From NCBI GenBank assembly GCA_033807775.1, contig CM066317.1, forward strand, positions 36,769,870 to 36,833,869: a stretch of DNA of 64,000 bases, read 5' to 3'. Below are positions 31,461-43,245 of the stretch, piece by piece (the stretch's first letter is position 1; every line of letters starts with the position of its first letter). This stretch comes from Saussurea involucrata (taxonomy: Eukaryota > Streptophyta > Magnoliopsida > Asterales > Asteraceae). The translations under genes were made by a program, and so were the position numbers. A model generated the notes under the pieces. That model had not been told where the DNA came from and made no database searches. It saw only the letters and a list, made by a program, of their open reading frames with translations.

Positions 31461-33652
31461 CAAGATTCTGTCACAACCACAACTATAGGCATAATTTCCA
31501 ATGGCTTTGTCACAGCAGCCATATGCGAACTGAAAGCTTGAAGCAGAGAAGACTTCATAGCATCCATGCTTTTTAGAATGTCTTGTTGAAACTTTGAGAA
31601 CTCATCTTTGATCTCCTTTTGATGAGATTCCAAAGAGACTTTAACATCATCAACTTTTTGTTCAACAGATTTTTCTTTCTCTTCCAATATAGTTCTAAGA
31701 TCCTTGACTTCAGTTTTCAAGGAAATTACCTCATACTCCAAGTTATGAACTTTACTCTCCAAACCATGATAATTTTTCTAAATCTTTTCAAATTCAGAAG
31801 GTAACAGTGGTAACCCTGGAACAACTGATGAACCAATTTTCATATGTTCAGAGAACATATGGCCTGTAGGTGTCACAGAGGCACCTAGTACAATAGATGC
31901 ACTTTGTAAAGAGGCTTTTAAGATGTTCACCTTCTCAGGTCTTCCATCCAATCCTTGACACCCAATATTAGGTATGTCTATGGAAGTTGTGATAGGAAAA
32001 CGAATTCCCTGTGATGTGCTAGTGTACAAAGATAATTCAGGCTCAAAAAGGATATTACTGTGCAATCCAGACTCAATGTGAACAATTGAAGGTTGGGATT
32101 GATTGCCAAACTCCAAATGAGTATGCAAAGGTTCCCCAGAATGAAATGAGACAGTAGTTTGTGGAATATCTACTGAGTGGGTGTGGATGGGTATTTCAAA
32201 ATCTACCATGGGCTCAGTGGTATTTTCAATATTAGTCACGAAGAATTGTGAACCAATAGCAGATGTGGGTGCCCGGTTTAGATCAGCTAGAACAGAGTCA
32301 TCTCTTTTTCCTAACTCCGGTGACAATCTCTCATACTCACCACCCTCTGTCTGTTTTTCAATCTCATCTCTACCCATGCTCTCTGAATTTTCCCTCTCAG
32401 CACTCTGAGAATGTTCTCCCACGTGAACATCCTCCCCCTCTCTTACTACATTAGACCCCTCTCCTCTCCTCTTCTGATTTTCCTCATGGGTAGGGACCTG
32501 AGGGTCTTCAAGTCCCATAGAGATGCAATAAGCTTTTAATATCTCACTATCCCTTGGAATGTTTGACCTAAGTGATCTTGTTAACAATTTATGTGCTGGA
32601 AAGTTAACAAGTTTCAGGGATGAATTCATTGTACCCATATAGAATATTGGCCCTTGTACCTCATCTGCTCTTCTTGGAATTTGAGGATTATCCCTTAGTG
32701 CATACCACAAGAATATCTACCAGTATCTTTGATATGGAATGTAAGTCAGAGGCTTCTCCTTTGTTATTCTCCTCCATGCTTTCTGATTTCTTTCAAATGT
32801 ATTCTTCATATCCTCCCACAAGATAGAAGCGTAGTTGTAGTGCCTATTCTTCACCAATCCATGAAATATCTGCATTATTTGCCTTGACCCCTGATCTGGT
32901 GAACTATGCTTTCCAGATAAGCACCTATTGACAATTGTAAAGAAACATGCCCAAATTGGAGGTAACTTATTTCTTCTGAACGAACTTAGATTTTTCAAGT
33001 CATCACAATAACCCGATCTCTTAAAATCTGCAACCATCTCCTCTGAAGTAGGTTCTTCATCAAAACCCGATCTTCCCTCTAAATCATCACTCTCTGGCAA
33101 TCTCAACATGGTTCTTAGAATTCTAGTATTTAAGGTTAACTGAACTCCCCCTACATTTGATACAAAAACATTTCCTTGCAACTCTTAATGCTTCCACCAT
33201 TGTTGAATGTATTGGACATGTATAATTTTCTTCAAAGTAAACCACTTCTTGAAAGGATAAAATTTCAATAGTTCATCGATGATCCTATGCTCCTCCTTAA
33301 ACTTTGTTACATAATGTACTAAAATACAGTTATTCTCCAGAATATCCATATACTCCTCCTCAAGTACTATCCTCTCCAATGAAATAGGTCTAGAAGACAT
33401 CGCAGACCTTACTGTACTTTGTTGATGTTCAATGTTAGCATTACCCTGTTCTGTATCACCCTCAGACTCAGCCATTTGATTTTCATTTTCATTCCCTTCA
33501 ACAATCTGATTCTCTAAAACATTTCCTCCAATAACTTCCTCTACTGCAACTACTCTTTCAGGCATCATAACCTCATTGTCTGAATCCGAAGAAGATTCTA
33601 TTAATGTTCTGGTAGTGTGTAATGATCGAGTAGCAGTTTTTCTTGATGCAGA
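31461..33652 (-). pseudogene. Element A extra 3' gene, proximal part
   Basis: The original start is the ATG at 35111, with the solo LTR now lying within its first codons; the gene resumes at 33652. It has acidic/Ser stretches and a module with IQQWWKH, LTLNTRILRTMLRLPE and LPPIWACFFTIVNRCLSGKH. This module corresponds to LTPESFRRLLSLPE and VWYTLFTILNQC in element D. Next come a Ser/Glu linker (32710-31800) and a coiled coil (31762-31500; VHNLEYEVISLKTEVKDLR). Stops at 33182, 32717 and 31778 lie in one continuous frame, so decay is by point mutation. Element B interrupts it at 31461, between the coiled coil and the basic region. Confidence 0.72.
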
Positions 33653-35103
33653 TGATAAGTGCATAATTTATCACATTCTAAGAACTTATTTTATAGATAT
33701 TTAGTCTTATTTTAGTTTCCCAATTAGCATAATTGAGTCTTTTAGTTTGATTTTATCTTTTATTATAGTTTGGAGCTAAGTAGGAGAAATGGGTCTGTTT
33801 GTGCTTGTTTTGTGGAAAAATCTAACAGTTCGGTATGTTGCAGCAGGATGCTACAGCATGGTTCGCAGATCCAGAAAAGTCAACGACAAGTACTTCATAA
33901 ACTTTTTGGTTGGGGAATCTTTTGGCAATCTCTTCAGCCCTTTTTGCAAGCTGGAAGGCAGGGGCATCTGCAGAAGAATATATGCTTGATAGAGATCACC
34001 TCAACAAGAGCATCATATAATCTCTTTAGCTTTTGGATAAAAACCTTTGGTTAAGGAATCTTGTACTAGCTAAGTTGACTTAAGATGCATTTCCCCTTGT
34101 ATAAATAGGGGCTGAACCCTGGTTGTTTAAACACCCCACTTCTTGCCTTAAGCAAGTAGTTCTTTAGTCTAGTTCTAAATTGTAGTTTACTTTACTTTAA
34201 TTCTAGTTTCTCCTAACAAGGAAACTAGCTAGGTAGTTCATATAGCTACTTAGAAGCAATTGTTATTTCCTTTCTTGTTTTAATCCAAAATCGTTGGCAC
34301 ATCTATTGTTTTTAACATTTATATTTCTGTTTGATCACCATGATTTATATGTGTTTAAAAGCGATGAGGGGCTAATTCCCGAGCTTGGGTGTAAGTAATG
34401 GTTGGGAGATAAAGGCCCTTATGTAGTGGAAGAATGCTTTCGCTATTGGCTATCAACCTTGCTATTCATCCCTTGTATTCTAAGCTTCATTTAAGTAGTT
34501 TTCTTGACAAAGTGACGCATGTTGTTCTACTTAAGTGAGTTGGTCTTGAATGCAAGCCAACGTAAGTCTTTAGAACTCTGAGATGTTGTAATATCAATTT
34601 CTTGTAAATTGTGACTTATATGAATGGATTAGTGGATTATACTACACGGGTTGGGTCTCCCATTTGCGTGAGCTGCCCTTACTGGTTGGGTCTCCCTCTT
34701 TTGTGGAGCTGCCAGTAGATAGTCCGATCTGAACTCTGTAAAGGGGCTAATCTATTCAGTAGCAAATTTGAGAACCAATGCTGCAGCACCATGCTGTAGC
34801 ATTCTTCCTAAGCATAATGTTGCTGTAATCCAGCCAGAACTTACACCCTTGCATTTCTTTTACTGTTTTACAAACGTTTTCAAAGCTGTTACTTCACTCA
34901 AAGATTATTCCTTCGAATTCTGTTCTCGAGATCTTATTTTAAGTTTGGCTTAAGAAAAACCGCTTGCTTTGTTTGTCTCTGTGGGATCGATACTTGGTAC
35001 TTAGTACCACTTTATTACTTGTTTTTCAAAACTATATTGGTTTGGCATGTATACTTGTGTGCCATTCCATTGTTGATTTTAGGGATATATTTTCCACGAA
35101 CCA
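33653..35103 (+). mobile_element. Gypsy-type solo LTR inside element A
   Basis: It begins TGATAAGTGCATAATTTATC and ends TTCCACGAACCA, giving TG...CA ends, with GCAGA duplicated at 33648-33652 and 35104-35108. A TATA box in cttgtataaataggggctg near 34099 sets the plus orientation. No internal domains follow, so the full element was removed by LTR-LTR recombination. The TGATAAGTGC start and TATA context are like gypsy (Athila/Tat-type) LTRs and like LTR F. Small reading frames within it are not genes. Confidence 0.9.
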
Positions 35104-36070
35104 GCAGACATGATTGAAGTATAGAAGTTTGAAAGAATAAAGAATCAAAGAACTCAAGAATTTTGCGCAACACACCTTGCAATCATAGAATTTGAATGAA
35201 TTTGAAAGAGGGATTTTAAGATCTATTTAAAATCCGCGAAGCTGAAGGGTTTAAATAACTAACAATGCTTTTTGACAGAATGAAACAGTAATAAACGCCG
35301 TGTAATACCACCAAAAGATTTTATTTGAGACGTGGTATTGTATGAATAAGAAGCTGACACGTGGTATTAGATAGAATTCAACACAAGTTAAAGTTCTAAA
35401 TATCACGTTCAGAATTCTGAGATTGCATACTCAGAAGTTCTGAGTATACAATTCAGAAGAATTCCCTTGTAACAAATTCATTTTAAAAAATCAACTTCTG
35501 ATGATGTAAATCTTTTAAACCCGCAGAAGTAGTTTGAACAGATTAAAATTGTTTTGTCATCAAAAGTCTGTCCCTCTTTAGATGATTTGAGATTTCTGAA
35601 AAAAAATTAAAATCTAACTTCTGACCTTGTAAACTTTTTTTTAAGGATTCAGAAGTAGTTTGAACAAGTGAATTTTTTTATCATTAAAAGCTTGTCCCTC
35701 TTAAAATGATTTGAGATGAGAACAGAATACAAACCTTACAAACAACATCGAATGATTGTTTAACAATATCAATGCTCCCCCTTGACTAAAACATACACTC
35801 AAACACATATTAGAAGTAAACGAATCATATGAAAAGGATAACACAGAAAAAAAACTTAACAACTAATTGAAACACTTGTAATTTCCAGAAATGATTATGT
35901 TAGAATTAAATAAAATTAAGTCAGGTTTCTGAAGTATTGTCTCAGAAGTTCTGAACTCAAGACTCAGAACATATGAGTAAGAGAGTCAGAATTCTGAGAA
36001 CACTACTCAGAAAATCTTACTTAGAAAAAAATTCAATTTCTGAAAAAAAATAACAAATATAATCAATTAG
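35104..36070 (-). promoter_or_regulatory. Element A pol-to-extra-gene spacer with candidate promoter
   Basis: Between the RNase H end and the extra-gene ATG (35111) lies about 960 bp of non-coding DNA. On the minus strand CCACGTGTCAG (G-box/ABRE core) near 35355 and TTATTTAAA at 35259-35251 precede the ATG by about 140 bp, a plausible short-leader promoter. The stretch is dense in TCAGAA/TTCTGA words. A CATACTCAGAAGTTCTGAGT string near 35430 is a near-perfect palindrome. Confidence 0.45.
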
Positions 36071-37831
36071 TCAGATTAAGCATTCAATCTTGCATATAAG
36101 AAAATTGAACCTTTTGTGATCAAGAGGCTTTGTGAACAAGTTAGCCAATTGATACTTTGTATGCCCAAAGTGCATTTCTATGGTTCCCTTTTCCACATGA
36201 TCCTTGATAAAGTGATACCTTACATCAATATGTTTTGTCTTTGAGTGCTGAACAAGATTCTGAGTTATGGCAATGGCACTTTCTGAATCACAGTAAATAG
36301 GAATCTTGTTTATCCGATAGCCATAATCCATGAGTTGTGTTTTCATCCATAAGGTTTGAGAACAGCAAGCAGCAACAGCTACATATTCTGCCTCAGCAGT
36401 GGATGTGGACACACAATTTTGCTTCTTTGAAGCCCAACTCACTATCTTGTCTCCCAAAAAGTGACAGGCATCTGAAGTACTTTTCCTGTCCAGTCTGCTT
36501 CCAGCATGATCTGCATCAGTAAAAGCAGTTAGTTTGAAATCAGTTTCTTTTGGATACCAAAGGCCCAATTCAGGTGATCCTTTATGGTATCTTAAGATTC
36601 TTTTAACGGCTAATAAATGAGATTCCTTGGGATTTGATTGAAATCTAGCACAAAAACATGTAGCAAACATGATATCTGGCCTACTTGCAGTCAGATAAAC
36701 TAGAGAACCAATCATGCCCCTATATACCTTGTTATCTACTGAAACTCCAGAGAGATCAATATCTAACTTAATATTAGTAGCCATTGGGGTTCTCATAGCA
36801 GCACAATCAGACATCTTAAACTTTTTCAAAATATCTTTTACTTATTTTCCTTGATTAATGAAAATCCCATTTGGTAATTGTTTCACTTGAAGACCAAGGA
36901 AGAAATTTAATTCTCCCATCATACTCATTTCAAATTTGGATTTCATGATGTCTGAAAATTCTTCACATAATTCTGCATTTGTAGAGCCAAATATGATATC
37001 ATCTACATATATCTGAATTAAGATTAAATCATCACCTTCCTTCTTTAAGAATAAAGTTGTATCAATTTTATCTTTCTTGAAGTCAGATTCTAACAAATAT
37101 TGAGTTAGAGTGTCATACCAGGCTCTTGGTGCTTGTTTCAGACCATACAAAGCCTTATCTAATACATACACATGGTCTGGATACTCAAGATCAACAAATC
37201 CTTCTGGTTGATATACATAGACCTCCTCATTAAGTATACCATTCAAAAATGCTGATTTGACATCCATTTGGTACACCTTGAAGTTCTTGTGTGCAGCATA
37301 TGCCAAGAATATTCTGATTGCCTCAATTCTTGCAACTGGTGCAAATGTATCATCATAATCAATGCCTTCTTGTTGTGAGTATCCCTTTGCAACCAATCTA
37401 GCCTTATTTCTAACCACAACACCTGCCTCATCTTTCTTGTTTCTGAAAACCCATTTTGTTCCAATAATTGATTTACCTTCAGGCCTTGGAATCAGTCTCC
37501 AAATTTTATTTCTTGTAAACTGTAGCAACTCATCTTGCATTGCTAAAATCCAGTCTGGATCCTCTAGGGCTTCAGTGGCTTTCTTAGGTTCAATTATGCT
37601 TAGGAATCCTGCAAACATTGCCTCATTTGTTGTTGCTGATCTAGTCTGCACTCCAACTGATGGATCTCCTATCACTTGATGAATAGGATGGTCTTTTGTA
37701 CATTTATTTGAACTTGGAAGCACATCAATATCTGAAAGATTATTGTTTGTATCATTCTCATCCATAACAGCTTGTAATTCTGAACTTTCTCTTTGCTCTG
37801 AGAATTGTTGAGGTGTAGCATCTAAGTCCAA
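36071..37831 (-). pseudogene. Element A reverse transcriptase and RNase H
   Basis: RT: QDELLQFTRNKIWRL, GTKWVFRNKKDEAGVVVRNK, MDVKSAFLNGILNEEVYVYQ, ALYGLKQAPRAW, and the catalytic IYVDDIIFGSTN. RNase H: LGLWYPKETDFKLTAFTDAD, SAIAITQNLVQHSKTKHIDV, YQLANLFTKPLD. A TAA at 36842 splits the frame where relatives read Tyr (GK-Y-VKD), and the last residues are frameshifted. The upstream linker holds part of a 24-bp direct repeat at about 37849-37905. It reverse-transcribes the element RNA in the particle. Confidence 0.9.
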
Positions 37832-37869
37832 ATCCTGAGTAGTAGATTCAGAATTCTGAGTACCTTTGT

Positions 37870-39468
37870 TCAGAATTCTGAGTACCTTTGTTCAGAATTC
37901 TGAGTACCAGACTCAGATAATTCACCACTTGTATTTATTAAAGTTGGACATTCTTCAGATGGACCAGAATCAGATATTACAGTTGTTGCTTGGACCTCTG
38001 AGCTTCTTTCTTTCATTTCTTGAATCATTTTAGGATTCTCATAATCTGCATAAGATTCAGAAGTTAGTTCCAGAAAAGCATCCTTAAACAATAAACTGAG
38101 TTCTGAACAGTTAGGAGTAGAATCTGATTCAGAAGTCTTTGTTTTTTTCTTATTCTGATTTAGTTCTGAACTGTCTTGATCAGAAATCTTTGCCTTTGAC
38201 TCATCAAATGTAACATTGATGCTTTCCATATTTCTCTTGGTTCTTTTGTTGTAGATTCTGAAAGCTTTGGAAGTTAATGAGTAACCAACAAAGAATCCTT
38301 CATCTGCTTTCTTGTCAAATTTACCAAGATTTTCTCTATCCTTGAGAACATAACATCTGCATCCAAAAACATGAATTTTTTTTATCAGTGGCTCTCTGTT
38401 ATTAATCAATTCATATGAAGTTTTATTTAATCTTTTATTGATCAAAGTCCCGTTCTGAGTAAAACATGCAGTGGCAATTGCTTCAGCCCATAAGAAGGTT
38501 GGAAGATTGGAGTATGCCAACATGGTTCTTGCAGCTTCAACTAATGTTCTGTTCTTTCTTTCAACAACTCCATTTTGTTGAGGAGTTTTGACAGTAGAAA
38601 AGTTATGAGAAATCCCAGTTTTTTGTAAAAAGTTCTGAAGAGTCTCATTTCTGAATTCTGTTCCATTGTCACTCCTGATCTTCTGAACTGGAAGTTGCAA
38701 AAATACTTGAATCCTTTTGATGAAATTAATCAATACTTTTGCAGCATCAGATTTTGCTCTTAAGAATTCAACCCAGGTATATCTAGAATACTCATCAACA
38801 ATGACAAGCATGTACTTCTTCCCACCCATTGACTGAACTGCTATAGGACCACACAAGTCTGTGTGTATCATCTCTAATGGTGATTTGCATGAAGAATCCA
38901 TTTTCAGCTTATGAGAACTTTTCTTCATTTTGCCCATCTCACATGCTGAACACAAAGAGTCATTTTCAAACTTAATCTTTGGCAGTCCTTTAACCAATTG
39001 TTTGCCAACTAGATTGCCTAATTCCTTAAAGTTCAAGTGAGAACATCTTCTGTGCCATAACCAACATTCATTTGCAGTTGCATTTGACAGTAGACATACT
39101 GGAGTTAATGCTTCAATTTTTGAAAAATTGGCCACAAATAAATCCATATGTCTTTTAGCCCAAAACACCTTTATCCCATTCTCACTCAGAATTAAGCACC
39201 CTGTTATGCTGAACTTGATCTCACAAAGACTATCTAAGAATTGACTAATACTGAACAGATTATGTTGCAATCCTTCCACATAGAACACCTTTTGAATGGT
39301 TAAATCTCCTTTTGTTAAGTCACCATATCCTCTAACATGCCCTTTACTGTTATTGCCAAAATTAACCGCTCCTCCAGCTTTTTCTGTAAAATTTGTCAAT
39401 GAAGATTTCTGACCTGGCATGTGTCTTGATGCTCCTGAGTCTAAAAACCACACATGACAGCCTTGCAA
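37870..39468 (-). pseudogene. Element A protease and integrase
   Basis: 532 residues open from just after the gag stop. The protease active-site motif WFLDSGASRHM is at residues 7-17. The pre-integrase and zinc HHCC region has WLWHRRCSHLNF and CSACEMGK. The integrase core has MIHTDLCGPI (first Asp), IRSDNGTEFRNE (second Asp) and TPQQNGVVERKNRT (Glu). WAEAIATACFTQN and KADEGFFVGYS follow, typical of copia integrase. The frame ends in a stretch with three direct copies of CAGAATTCTGAGTACC-like sequence. It is intact over the catalytic parts. Confidence 0.92.
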
Positions 39469-39474
39469 AAACAG

Positions 39475-41322
39475 TTAGTTAGATTTAGGTACCCATATCA
39501 GAATGAGTCCTGTTTTGTTAGCTTCAATAACAGATTTAACAAAAGTACCTTTAACTCTCCATTCATAATTTTCTTTTAAGAACCATTTTCATTGTATTTT
39601 TATGAAATCAGAATATATTTTCTTTGAAAAATCAGTTCTTTTCATCTTGAAAACTTTAGGTTGAGATTGAGACTCATTAACAGTCTTTTTGTCTGAATTC
39701 TGTTTTACTTTTGATTTGAAAGATGTTTTTGACTTTTGAGTTTTATGAGTAAGTTGAAATGATTGATTACCACATTGAACACATTTAAGATTCTTTCTTG
39801 CAAGAGACAATAAATCTGAATGAAAAGACTTTTTACTTTTATTGATAGTATTCAGATTACAATTGCATCTATTACAAGAACTACTTATTTTGGGCTCAGA
39901 AGTAGTATTCAAGGAAATCTTCTTAGAATTCTTTTTCAAGTCATCTTTCCCTTTGCACTCTTCTTTTTCTGAAACATTTAACTTTACAGAATTAGTAGAT
40001 ACTCTAGATGATTCACCATGCTCAAAAGTTTTTGTTTCATTAAAGAATTCTTTATTTTCTTCTAAGGCTTTAATCTTAAAAAGATCATACTCAACTTTTA
40101 ACTTCTCAAGCTCTTCTATTTTCAAGATATAGCTTTTATTTTCTTTTAAAGCTTCTTCAAGTTTAAAGTAAACATCACAAAAATCATCTTCAAGTTCATC
40201 AAAACTTTTTCTTAGTTCTTCAAGCTTTTGGTTTACTTGCTTAAATCTATTTTCAAGTTCTGAAAAACTTTCTGACTTTGAGTTCTGAATTGTTTCTTCA
40301 GAACTCTGAACTGACTCAGAACTTTCAGTTGACTCAGAATTCTGACTAACAGACTCAAAATTCTGACTAACTGTTTCAGAAACCTTACATGCTTCATTAA
40401 AGAATACATTCTCAATGTCAGTATAGGAGAAACTTGGTTGTTTATCTTTATAAATAACATTCAGAGAATCATACTTGAATTTAGCAGTATTGTATCTTGG
40501 TTTCTCTTCAGTTGGTTTTGAAATTTCTTTCTTAACCTTGTCTTCTGAAATTTCTGATTTTTCAACTTTTGGTTCAGAAATGTTTTCCTTTGCTTTTTCA
40601 AAACTTGATTTCTTTAAATTGTCAGAACTTGTTATTGAACTTGCCGGTCTCATAAATACTTCAACCAAATCTGGGATTTCTGGTTTAGGACCTTTTAGTT
40701 CCTCAAAATCATAAAGATTTATTGGAGCCTTTTTCAAGATAGTATTTTCTTCTAAACCTAATCCCATTTTTGGATTGTAAAACCTTGTGTCTTTAACATT
40801 GCTTGTGAGAAGACTTAAAGTTTGTTGAGTTTGACCTCTTTTCAGATTAAGATCTTCCAACTCTTTAATTTTTGTATACAGGTTCTTCCTTTCATTGAGC
40901 AACATTTCCACTTTGATGGACAAATCACCTTTTTCTCCTTTTACTTCTGAAAGTTCATTTTCTGAATCAGATATCTTTTTCAAAAGATCAGAATTTTCTT
41001 TTCTGACATCCTGTTTCTCAACCTCTGTTTCCTCAAATCTTATTTTAAACATTTCTTTCTCTTGTCTGAATTTGTTAACCAAAATTCTTTCACCTTTAAT
41101 ATGTTTTCTGAGGTTAACAAGTTCAGATTTCATGTTTCCAATTTGAATCATTAAGTCATTTTCAAGACTAGAGTGTACCTCAGCAGAAGACTCAGAACCA
41201 GCTTCTTCATAGTCTGAATCATCTTCATCATTCATTTTAGCCATGTAGCTCTGCATTTGTGAAAAATGAACGCAGTCCTCTTCATCAGATGAGTAGTATA
41301 ACCAATTTTCTTGTTCAGCCAA
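39475..41322 (-). pseudogene. Element A gag C-terminal extension (coiled coil, zinc finger)
   Basis: A long charged region rich in Lys, Glu and Ser with many heptads (KKISDSENELSEVKGEKGDL and others). Late in the sequence come Cys pairs CNRCNCNL and CVQCGNQSF, and the end is WVPKSN before TAA at 39475. A TGA at 39586 interrupts it. It joins the gag frame only through a frameshift near 41455. Comparable extensions with the same WVPK ending are present in B and E. The role is probably particle assembly or RNA binding; this is inferred. Confidence 0.75.
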
Positions 41323-41396
41323 AAGTGCAATCCCACTATCTTTGGTTTTGGCTAATTAAGCTTTCTTGACATAGTATTCATAGTCTTTGACCACCT

Positions 41397-42452
41397 TTAT
41401 CTTACACTCTCTTGCAAAATGACCAGGTTTCCCACACTTGAAACACATATCCTTTTCTTCTTTTCTTCCTTCTCTTCTCTATCATCCTTCTTTTTGTATC
41501 TCTCTTCTGAACTCCCCTGTCCATCTCTTCTGAATTTACTTTTATATTTCTTATTTCCAAATCTCTCGTTGAAAGTCTTTGTTAACAATGCCAACTTCTC
41601 TGCAATCAGCTTCATATCAGCATCCTCATCAGATCCTTCTTCCTTTTTTGATTCCACTTCTACATTTGGAATTTCAGAAAGAAACACAGATTTCTTATTT
41701 GTTTTACTAGTTTTGCTTTTTGACAGAAAAGCCAATTGTTCTGAAACAGTCTTCTTTTCTTCAACATTCTGTTTCACAGAATCTTCATGCTGATTCAGAA
41801 TGCAAAACAAATCATTCAGATCTTCCTCACACATGTTTTTGTTCATCTACAAACTTATAGCATAAGTCGACCACTCTGCATTAAGACAATTCAGAAACTT
41901 GTAATTGATTTCTGACATGGTTTTCTTCAAACCATTTCTTCTTAGATCGTTCAAAATTGTACATAACTTGTTATATGTTTGTGTCAGACTTTCACTCTCA
42001 TTGGCTTTGAACTTTTCATATGCATTGATACACTGATTCAGTTTTGACTGAATGGACTTTGTTGTACCAAGCATCTGCTTCTCCAATTCATCCCACATCT
42101 CCTTAGCAGAATTTCCACTATCAATTCTGTTGAAGATGTCATTTGGAATAGCCAAAGTTAACAGAGTAACAGCTCTTTTATCAATTGCATGTCTCTTTTT
42201 CTGTATTTCTGTATATTGTGATACATATTTCTTTACTCTTGAAGCAGGGATCTCAGGTGTAGTATCTGTTGCAGGAGTAGCAACGACTTCAACATAGACT
42301 TCAATTGGACCTTCACAAATTGAGATCATAAGATTTTCATCAATATTATCCAAAAATTGAATCATCCTGATCTTCCATTATTGATATTCTTCAGGAATGA
42401 GAACTGGTGGTTTAGTTTCAGACCCCATAGAGAGAAATTCCTTGGATGACAT
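41397..42452 (-). pseudogene. Element A gag N-terminal part
   Basis: The ATG is at 42452. Copia gag motifs include NSAKEMWDELEKQMLGT, ESLTQTYNKLCTILNDLRRN and FLNCLNAEWSTYAISL. Stops at about 42380 (where relatives read Gln before WKIRM) and 41847 break it. A frameshift just before the zinc knuckle puts the CFKCGKPGHFARECK-type motif (41397-41455) in another frame. Confidence 0.85.
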
Positions 42453-42635
42453 GATTGTAAGACAATTTAAATCGATTCAACAAAATCAAAATCAAATTTC
42501 TTGATCGACGAACACAAGGAATTCAAGTGAATTCAAGAATTACTAGTAGCAACGAAATTCAAATTTATCGAACAGATCAGGAAACCCTCAAGAACAGCAA
42601 ATCATCACAAATCTTGAATGAATTTGTTGTTGATT

Positions 42636-42648
42636 GGCTCAGATACCA
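42636..42648 (-). promoter_or_regulatory. Element A primer-binding site
   Basis: On the minus strand TGGTATCTGAGCC lies two bases from the 5' LTR. It differs from the usual tRNA-iMet complement TGGTATCAGAGCC at one base. Confidence 0.88.
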
Positions 42649-42650
42649 AT

Positions 42651-43134
42651 TGTAGGAACCATGATTGATCTTACAGTCAATTTAACAATCAAGAACACAA
42701 TCAAAGTATAGAATTATAGAGAATTGATGCCAAATGCTTTGTATTCAATGACGAACAAAGTACAAATCTAGAGAGAGAAATCTCCCAAATATTACAAGAC
42801 TGAATACGAAAGTTAGTTAGCTTACAGTTGCTAACAACTATATATAATGTATGGAAATACTAAAGCTACAGTACATATACAAAACAGACCATTAGAACAA
42901 TGACACGTGTTCTAATATATAACTGAATTACAAAGAGAAAATGTCTAAGTCATAAGTCCTGAACCACTTGTTCAGAACTTCTGAACACTACTATGATAAA
43001 GCATACTCAGAACATAACACTTGAGCACATGACATTTTCTTCTTCTTCAGAACTTATGAGTCTTCTTTCTCAGAAGTCTGAGTCTTCTATTCAGATTTCA
43101 ACACATAGGTTTTTGACAAACTTTAGATCTAACA
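42651..43134 (-). repeat. Element A 5' LTR
   Basis: 484 bp and uninterrupted. It serves as the empty-site reference for the MITE in the other LTR. GAACC follows at 43135-43139. Confidence 0.95.
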
Positions 43135-43245
43135 GAACCCTTTTAGTGAGATCCACAATCAAAAGAAAGGCTACAAGATCAGCATTCAAATGTGGAGATT
43201 AAACCCACTCCGACAACACCACTCCAAATAAACTCCTGTCGATCT

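Larger units (their letters stand above)
15752..43134 (-). mobile_element. Element A: SIRE/Maximus-type copia retrotransposon, nested host
   Basis: It is bounded by LTRs that both begin TGTAGGAACC and end TCTAACA on the plus strand, with GAACC duplicated at 15747-15751 and 43135-43139. Reading on the minus strand, the order is LTR, PBS, gag, long gag extension, protease, integrase, RT, RNase H, spacer with promoter, extra gene, PPT, LTR. That is Ty1/copia order plus a 3' gene, as in the SIRE lineage. Removing the MITE, element B and the solo LTR leaves about 13.0 kb. The two 484-bp LTRs differ at about 15 sites by eye (around 3 %). Every gene is broken, so A is dead. Confidence 0.93.

Noticed and set aside
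39470..39500. A short intron of about 30 bases spanning the gag-pol stop (donor in TGG|GTACC)
   Set aside because: 30-36 bases is below the usual minimum for plant introns, and the length in A is not a multiple of three.
42960..43075. Heat-shock elements in the A LTR (GAA/TTC pairs)
   Set aside because: The TCAGAACTTCTGA words have one or no base between GAA and TTC rather than the required two, so the HSE spacing fails.
43135..43245. Coding remnant across the A insertion site
   Set aside because: Reading from 15700 across the removed element gives short peptide stretches but two adjacent stops and no family I recognise.
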